A stretch of 10,255 nucleotides of DNA from NCBI GenBank assembly GCA_900557435.1, contig USSH01000066.1:1-10255 (forward strand). The letters run 5' to 3'. The first letter of the stretch is position 1; every line of letters starts with the position of its first letter. The translations under genes were made by a program, and so were the position numbers. A model generated the notes under the pieces. The model was given only the letters and a program-made list of their open reading frames with translations. It made no database searches and was not told the origin of the DNA. This DNA comes from an uncultured Coprococcus sp. GTDB taxonomy: Bacteria > Bacillota > Clostridia > Lachnospirales > Lachnospiraceae. Positions 6,801-10,255 of the stretch are shown here, in pieces.

Positions 6801-7671
6801 GAGCGATAGGAATGTGCCGAGCATAGACTGCGGTGAGAATACTGACATCCACATACTTCTCGAAGGCAAGAATACATGTAAGGGTGGGGGCATAAAGATC
6901 CCAGAGTCATCCAGAGTTACATTTGCCGGCAATGGAGATATGAAAGTTCAGGTAAACAGCCGCACATATTACGGCATTGGAAATGATGTGGAATCAAAGC
7001 ATGGAATCATACGATTCAAGCAGGATGGAGCGATATCCGTAGATGTAAACGGTGTAAATGGAACGGCCATAGGTGCCGGAAAAGGTGGACAGCTCCGTTT
7101 AGAGAAGGGAAGATACGACATTTGCGTGAATGGTGAAAATGGCGTTGCTGTGGGAAGTATCGACAGTCCTGTTGACTTGAAGCTTCTCCAGTGTGACATG
7201 GACATACAGTTTGACGCTGCAAATGGTGTCGCTATAGGATCGGTGAATGAGCATGCTGACATAAAGATAAGAAACACTTCCATAGCACTCAGAGGATCAG
7301 GCAGACGTTATGTGGCCGTGGGTACACTGGACGGTGATGGCAGCAGAGTTGATATATGCAGAGCGCATATAGACATGAGCCTTAAGGGTGATTCGTGTAT
7401 AGGAATAGGATCAGACCATGGAAAGGCAGAGACCATAATAGAGGATGCCAACACAAGGATAACAGTTATAGGTGAGCAGTGCTTTGCCATAGGCAGCAGA
7501 GATGGAAGGGGAATCCTGTCCAGTGCAAATGCCGATCTGAATATCAGTGTAAAGAATGGGATCAACGTAGATGTGGCGGCGACCGAGGAGGATATAAGTC
7601 TCATAAACGGACGATACATGTTCATGCTCAACAACAGAAGTATTGAGCGCAAGGTGATAGAGAAATATTAA
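3859..7671 (+). CDS. LacI-type sensor / degenerate GGDEF / EAL c-di-GMP phosphodiesterase with C-terminal beta-repeat tail
   Basis: This 1270-residue cytoplasmic signalling protein probably hydrolyses c-di-GMP in response to a small ligand. Residues 5-285 resemble a LacI/XylR-type periplasmic-binding sensor (KRICVISAQVDENTQNRFMQ, VCANDCMAIG, VPEDIAVVGYDSIED) but have no DNA-binding helix-turn-helix; GGSCGCGG closes the domain. Residues ~300-465 may be GAF-like. GGDEF (about 478-640) keeps DGLTGLYNYRGF but its signature is GNDEF (559-563) and the RxxD inhibitory site is absent, so cyclase activity is doubtful. EAL (about 650-900) retains E685 in YEALMR, N741, E771, D800/D801 in IDDYGSG, K821, E857 and Q877, so phosphodiesterase activity is likely. 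Residues ~930-1270 are beta-rich, with seven ~28-residue repeats. No signal peptide or membrane segment is visible. The ribosome binding site is weak (GATGGGA). Confidence 0.9.
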   Translation: MHNRKRICVISAQVDENTQNRFMQGLMKRAYELDYDVCVFSMFLKYQDSTYREVGDSNIYNLINFDLFDAVVLCQDTLQTPGLVEKLEKRLQTEFPDGVVLAVDKENKIYPSVIMDHYTPIVKLVDHLIDKHGYKNIYFLNGLKGHIHSKQRLAGYLDSMKAHGLNVTDDMIYYGTYWYDSGDYMVDELVKDMENLPEAIVCANDCMAIGVCTEFDKYGIKVPEDIAVVGYDSIEDGRNSPVPITSADIPAEDCGHYCVDYIDAKLNDRDVPEFHTNVDLYIGGSCGCGGWEKETIRTRREKWETALSATGYYSCFNNMMDDLVAQTDAESFFNTVSEYIYQIRPFQEFHICMNDYWRNPEIMTGDEALRYRYTDQVYRIIKCGPEEQDADTVVRYDDVFESSTLLPELYEDRDYPTSYIFTPLYFQDRSFGYTVINYGREPRVFEEVYRSWVKTVARDIESFARYAGAAVLLKKLEAEQIRDGLTGLYNYRGFMARAMELINQSDSARQEILVIAFDLKNMHKINSKFGREEGDKFISYAAQAVNEILEKGEIAMRMGNDEFVIASITDKLDENRGECVVKELKTKLGEINAVKEDGIEIGIYYVCEKAAVSNSSDLKKLINDVVNKKNHIKEKNLANGRKKMELTNKDIERDEQVAMILDRNLLTYHFQPIVSARDGSIYAYEALMRVFAPVRLSPPELLESAERLERLYDVEKLTLFNVVEIVDANPEMFKGKKVFINSMPGHMLTQEDRKIFLAKVKHLKCAGIVIEFTEGDELSDAELDELKTFLRGNGMEIAIDDYGSGYSNVNNLLRYMPEYVKIDRMLLSGIDSDPHRQHFVKDIIEFTSDNGIMALAEGVETTKEMKTVIQLGADLIQGYYTAHPNAEVVQLISPQVVNEIVQYNEGVSDDTDRHVFMMEHTRSVSLMKIENKGYTSIVVAQKAGGDNTVRIVGAHGYNSDISLKVKDGFTGTIVLQNASFSSDRNVPSIDCGENTDIHILLEGKNTCKGGGIKIPESSRVTFAGNGDMKVQVNSRTYYGIGNDVESKHGIIRFKQDGAISVDVNGVNGTAIGAGKGGQLRLEKGRYDICVNGENGVAVGSIDSPVDLKLLQCDMDIQFDAANGVAIGSVNEHADIKIRNTSIALRGSGRRYVAVGTLDGDGSRVDICRAHIDMSLKGDSCIGIGSDHGKAETIIEDANTRITVIGEQCFAIGSRDGRGILSSANADLNISVKNGINVDVAATEEDISLINGRYMFMLNNRSIERKVIEKY
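6970..7563 (+). repeat. Seven ~28-residue beta-solenoid-like protein repeats in the EAL protein
   Basis: Residues 1038-1235 contain seven units anchored on [VIFY]-[AG]-[IV]-G-[STN]: YGIGN, TAIGA, VAVGS, VAIGS, VAVGT, IGIGS and FAIGS. The second glycine of each falls at residues 1041, 1072, 1099, 1127, 1155, 1184 and 1212, spacings of 31, 27, 28, 28, 29 and 28. Between anchors, alternating hydrophobic strands (for example DLKLLQCDMDIQF and DIKIRNTSIAL) fit one or two strands per coil. The preceding ~100 residues are also beta-rich and glycine-rich. The DNA of the units is well diverged, so the duplications are old. Confidence 0.75.
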
Positions 7672-7701
7672 ATAATAACAGATAAATAAGCGAAAATGTA
7701 T

Positions 7702-7746
7702 TATAATGCAGATGGCACCATGAAGATCATAGATGTCATCTGCATT
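7702..7746 (+). promoter_or_regulatory. metY promoter region with inverted-repeat operator candidate
   Basis: TATAAT at 7702-7707 lies 73 bp before the metY start, with no strong -35 hexamer. It overlaps AATGCAGATG (7705-7714), which is repeated in inverted form as CATCTGCATT (7737-7746). The arms are perfect over 10 bp, and over 12 with one mismatch; the loop is 22 nt. No T-run follows, so it is not a terminator of the upstream gene. A repressor operator over the -10 and start region fits best, possibly sensing sulfur or methionine status. The regulator is unknown. Confidence 0.45.
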
Positions 7747-7779
7747 GTGCGTAAAGGAAAAAAGGAGGTAAATTGAAAA

Positions 7780-9054
7780 ATGGAAAGGGAGACAATGTGT
7801 ATACAGGCTGGATATCAGCCAAAAAATGGAGAGTCAAGAATGATACCTATCGTACAGAGCACAACGTTCAAGTACGATACAAGCGAGGATATGGGAAAAC
7901 TGTTCGATCTCGAGGCGAGCGGATATTTCTATACAAGACTTGCCAATCCGACAAATGATTATGTGGCAGCAAAGATCTGCGCTCTCGAGGGCGGCTCGGC
8001 GGCTGTACTCACATCATCGGGTCAGGCAGCAACGTTCTTTTCAGTATTTAATATAGCGGGCGCAGGAGATCATGTGGTGGCATCTTCAACCATATATGGA
8101 GGAAGCTTTAACCTGTTTGCAGTCACAATGAAACGAATGGGAATAGATTTCACATTTGTGGATCCGGACTGCTCGGACGAGGAGCTTGAGGCGGCGTTCA
8201 GACCGAACACCAAGGCAGTATTTGGTGAGACGATAGCCAATCCGGCACTCATTGTCTTTGATATAGAGAGATTTGCAAATGCAGCCCATGCACATGGGGT
8301 TCCGCTCATCATAGACAATACATTTGCAACACCTATCAACTGCAGACCTATAGAATGGGGAGCAGACATAGTCACACATTCCACAACAAAATACATGGAT
8401 GGACATGATGCCACAGTGGGTGGCGCCATCATAGATTCAGGAAAGTTTGACTGGATGGCACATGCGGACAAATTCCCGGGACTTACCACTCCTGATGAGT
8501 CCTATCACGGAATAGTGTATGCTGAGAAATTTGGCAAAGAAGGCGCTTACATCAACAAGATTGTTGCACAGCTGATGAGAGATCTCGGTCCGATTCCTGC
8601 TCCGATGAATTCATATATGCTCAACCTTGGACTTGAGTCACTTCATGTCCGTATGCCTAGACACTGCGAGAATGCTCTGGCAGTTGCACAGTTCCTGGAG
8701 CAGCATGAGAAGATCGCATGGGTAAACTATCCTGGACTTCCAGGCAACAAATATTATGAGAGAGCAAAGAAGTACATGCCTGATGGAACCTGCGGCGTAG
8801 TATCATTTGGTGTAAAGGGTGGCAGAAGCGCTGCTGAGAAGTTCATGAAGGGACTCAAGGTGGCAATGATAGCAACACACGTTGCAGATGCACACACATG
8901 CGTGCTTCACCCGGCGTCGGCTACACACAGACAGATGAATGATGATGAGCTTCTGGCAGCAGGAGTAAGCCCTGATCTTGTGAGACTTTCAGTCGGCATC
9001 GAGAATGTGAAAGATATCATAGCCGATCTCGAAAATGCTCTGGCAGAAGTGTGA
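7780..9054 (+). CDS. metY: O-acetylhomoserine sulfhydrylase (aminocarboxypropyltransferase), PLP-dependent
   Basis: The product makes homocysteine from O-acetyl-L-homoserine and sulfide, the direct-sulfhydrylation step of methionine synthesis, in the cytoplasm. The 424 residues fit the MetY branch of the Cys/Met-metabolism PLP family (usual length about 420-430), longer than the cystathionine synthase/lyase branch. Landmarks: ETMCIQAGYQPKNGESRMIP (4-23), YTRLANPTND (51-60), SSGQAA (79-84), IIDNTFATP (177-185, with D179 facing the PLP ring), STTKYMDGH (201-209, with K204 the Schiff-base lysine) and LVRLSVGIEN (400-409, with R402 binding carboxylate). AGGAGG (7763-7768) is 11 nt before the ATG. 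No terminator is evident before the next gene, 94 bp downstream. Some family members also act on O-acetylserine, so the exact donor is inferred. Confidence 0.92.
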   Translation: MERETMCIQAGYQPKNGESRMIPIVQSTTFKYDTSEDMGKLFDLEASGYFYTRLANPTNDYVAAKICALEGGSAAVLTSSGQAATFFSVFNIAGAGDHVVASSTIYGGSFNLFAVTMKRMGIDFTFVDPDCSDEELEAAFRPNTKAVFGETIANPALIVFDIERFANAAHAHGVPLIIDNTFATPINCRPIEWGADIVTHSTTKYMDGHDATVGGAIIDSGKFDWMAHADKFPGLTTPDESYHGIVYAEKFGKEGAYINKIVAQLMRDLGPIPAPMNSYMLNLGLESLHVRMPRHCENALAVAQFLEQHEKIAWVNYPGLPGNKYYERAKKYMPDGTCGVVSFGVKGGRSAAEKFMKGLKVAMIATHVADAHTCVLHPASATHRQMNDDELLAAGVSPDLVRLSVGIENVKDIIADLENALAEV

Positions 9055-9065
9055 TTGCGGCGGCG

Positions 9066-9152
9066 ATGTATGATGGCAATGAAGAAGTGAGATTTGCAGT
9101 GACTATGTATGATAGAAGTGGCAAACGTGGGATAGCAAGGACAAATGTATGA
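9066..9152 (+). repeat. Diverged tandem repeat with three ATGTATGA copies before the methyltransferase gene
   Basis: ATGTATGA occurs at 9066-9073, 9105-9112 and 9145-9152, spaced 39 and 40 bp, with weaker similarity between the copies (GTGAC/GGAC-type ends). The third copy contains the start codon of the next gene, so the array may be decayed duplications of its translation start region. It also creates an overlapping mini-frame (9145-9168) of seven codons. The array is short and could be coincidence. Confidence 0.4.
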
Positions 9153-10129
9153 GAATTATAGAGATTAGGGATCTGGCTGCCCAGGAACTTGATATATATG
9201 CCAGAATGTCTGAGAATCGGCTGGCTCACATATACGAGCCGGACATAGGTCTCTTCATAGCTGAAAGTCCGAACGTCATCCAGCGTGCACTGAACGCTGG
9301 ATATGAGCCTGTATCCATATTAATAGAAAAGAAACAACTAGATAGATGGATGCAAAAAGAATCGGCAATGAAATCAGCGATGGAGTCTATGAGCAATCAG
9401 ATAGATCTGCATGCTGGGAATAATGGAGATCCGGCGGATGTGGTTTTAGAACATATTATGGCGATTGGTGGAGATATCCCGGTGTACACTGCCGAGTACG
9501 ATGAACTTACTAAGTTGACAGGGTTTGCACTTACCAGAGGGCTGTTGTGCGCCATGAGAAGAAGAGTGCTTCCATCGGCTGAAGAGGTGTGCCGTGATGC
9601 CCGTCGTATAGCGGTGCTTGAGAACGTGATGAACCCGACAAATGTCGGGGCAATATTCAGATCAGCGGCTGCGCTTGGCATGGATGCAGTGCTGCTCACC
9701 GGCGGCTGCAGTGATCCTCTGTACAGAAGATCAGCCAGGGTGAGTATGGGAACTGTGTTTCAGATTCCGTGGACATATATAGAAGATCTGACTGGGGATA
9801 ATGTAGAGGTGGCGCCTCAATCTAAGTCTGGTGAATATCCAGATAACAAATTGGACATAGATAGACAGGGCGGAATAGAACGATTACATGCCATGGGATT
9901 TAAGACAGCATCTATGGCTCTCCGAAGTGATACTATAGATATCAATGATCCAAAGCTCAAGGGTGTTGAAAAGCTTGCGGTCATTCTTGGCACAGAGGGG
10001 GAAGGCCTCAAGACTTCAACCATTGATGCCAGTGACTTTACAATAAAGATACCTATGTTCCACGGAGTAGATTCCCTGAACGTGGCTGCAGCAAGCGCAG
10101 TAGCATTCTGGGAGCTTGGCAAAAGATAA
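9149..10129 (+). CDS. TrmH/SpoU-family RNA 2'-O-ribose methyltransferase
   Basis: This SAM-dependent enzyme of the SPOUT superfamily methylates a ribose 2'-hydroxyl in rRNA or tRNA; which site cannot be told. The 326-residue protein has an N-terminal substrate-binding part (about 1-135) and a knotted catalytic domain. Motif 1 is NPTNVGAIFRSAAALGMDAV (162-181, with R171 the probable catalytic arginine), motif 2 is ILGTEGEGL (279-287) and motif 3 is IPMFHGVDSLNVAAASAVAF (301-320). It is longer than the common 250-280 residues because of polar insertions near 65-105 and 214-242. The start at 9149 is chosen for AAGGA 7 nt upstream; an overlapping ATG at 9145 runs quickly into a stop. It may share a transcript with metY and ends at a strong terminator. 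Confidence 0.9.
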   Translation: MRIIEIRDLAAQELDIYARMSENRLAHIYEPDIGLFIAESPNVIQRALNAGYEPVSILIEKKQLDRWMQKESAMKSAMESMSNQIDLHAGNNGDPADVVLEHIMAIGGDIPVYTAEYDELTKLTGFALTRGLLCAMRRRVLPSAEEVCRDARRIAVLENVMNPTNVGAIFRSAAALGMDAVLLTGGCSDPLYRRSARVSMGTVFQIPWTYIEDLTGDNVEVAPQSKSGEYPDNKLDIDRQGGIERLHAMGFKTASMALRSDTIDINDPKLKGVEKLAVILGTEGEGLKTSTIDASDFTIKIPMFHGVDSLNVAAASAVAFWELGKR

Positions 10130-10147
10130 AGACTATATAATATGAAG

Positions 10148-10185
10148 AAATGCCCGGGGATACGTGATGCGTCCCCGGGCATTTT
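10148..10185 (+). terminator. Rho-independent terminator after the methyltransferase gene
   Basis: AAATGCCCGGGGA (10148-10160) pairs perfectly with TCCCCGGGCATTT (10172-10184) across an 11-nt loop, and the stem ends in TTTT. It starts 18 bp after the stop codon. Because a convergent gene seems to end at 10214, the same hairpin could also stop minus-strand transcripts, though its T-run on that side is weak. Confidence 0.88.
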
Positions 10186-10213
10186 AGAGTAAAAAGAAAA
10201 TACGATAATAATA

Positions 10214-10255
10214 TTATTTTGACTCTAACAGCTTCCGGATCCTTGCAATCTCTTT
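10214..10255 (-). CDS. C-terminal tail of an unidentified convergent gene (cut by window edge)
   Basis: Read from the right edge on the minus strand, an open frame encodes KEIARIRKLLESK followed by TAA at 10216-10214. The helical, lysine- and arginine-rich tail and its place just beyond the terminator suggest a real convergent gene. Only 13 residues are visible, so no function is proposed, and it could be chance. Confidence 0.4.
   Translation of the reverse strand, partial: KEIARIRKLLESK

Overview
The window looks like a chromosomal stretch from a Lachnospiraceae-type anaerobic Firmicute. Codon use is moderately AT-rich with many ATA and AGA codons, start sites have strong purine-rich ribosome binding sites, and the genes fit that group: the two-subunit iron-sulfur L-serine dehydratase, a sensor/GGDEF/EAL protein with a LacI-type sensor, and an O-acetylhomoserine sulfhydrylase. 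Genus is not provable from sequence alone; a Coprococcus-like organism is a guess.

Left part (1-1569, minus strand). A partial IS3-family (IS150-like) insertion sequence occupies 1-747, with orfA, a -1 slippery heptamer, the start of orfB, and its transposon end at 747. It sits 54 bp beyond the 3' end of a REP-associated tyrosine transposase (RAYT, Y1 HUH family) gene, whose likely start codon is ATA rather than ATG.

Middle part (1604-3695). The sdaAB and sdaAA genes for L-serine dehydratase lie among five full copies plus partial copies of a 22-bp GC-rich imperfect palindrome centred on AGGTACCT. The order is doublet - sdaAB - single cluster - sdaAA - inverted doublet. The palindromes are the likely target of the adjacent RAYT. 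Both doublets have the same 64-bp period and similar spacers, so this resembles a REP/BIME system of the RAYT type.

Right part (3859-10255). A 1270-residue signalling protein combines a LacI-like ligand-binding domain without a DNA-binding domain, a degenerate GGDEF domain (GNDEF), an apparently intact c-di-GMP phosphodiesterase EAL domain, and a C-terminal beta-rich region with seven copies of a ~28-residue repeat. That tail is the most unusual element in the window, because such repeats look like surface beta-helices yet the protein has no signal peptide or membrane segment. Next come metY (homocysteine synthesis), with an inverted repeat over its start region, and a TrmH/SpoU RNA methyltransferase. 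A strong terminator follows, and the tail of a convergent gene reaches the right edge.

The serine, c-di-GMP, methionine and RNA-methylation genes look like neighbouring independent units rather than one pathway. The two coherent systems are the RAYT-REP set and the multi-domain c-di-GMP protein.
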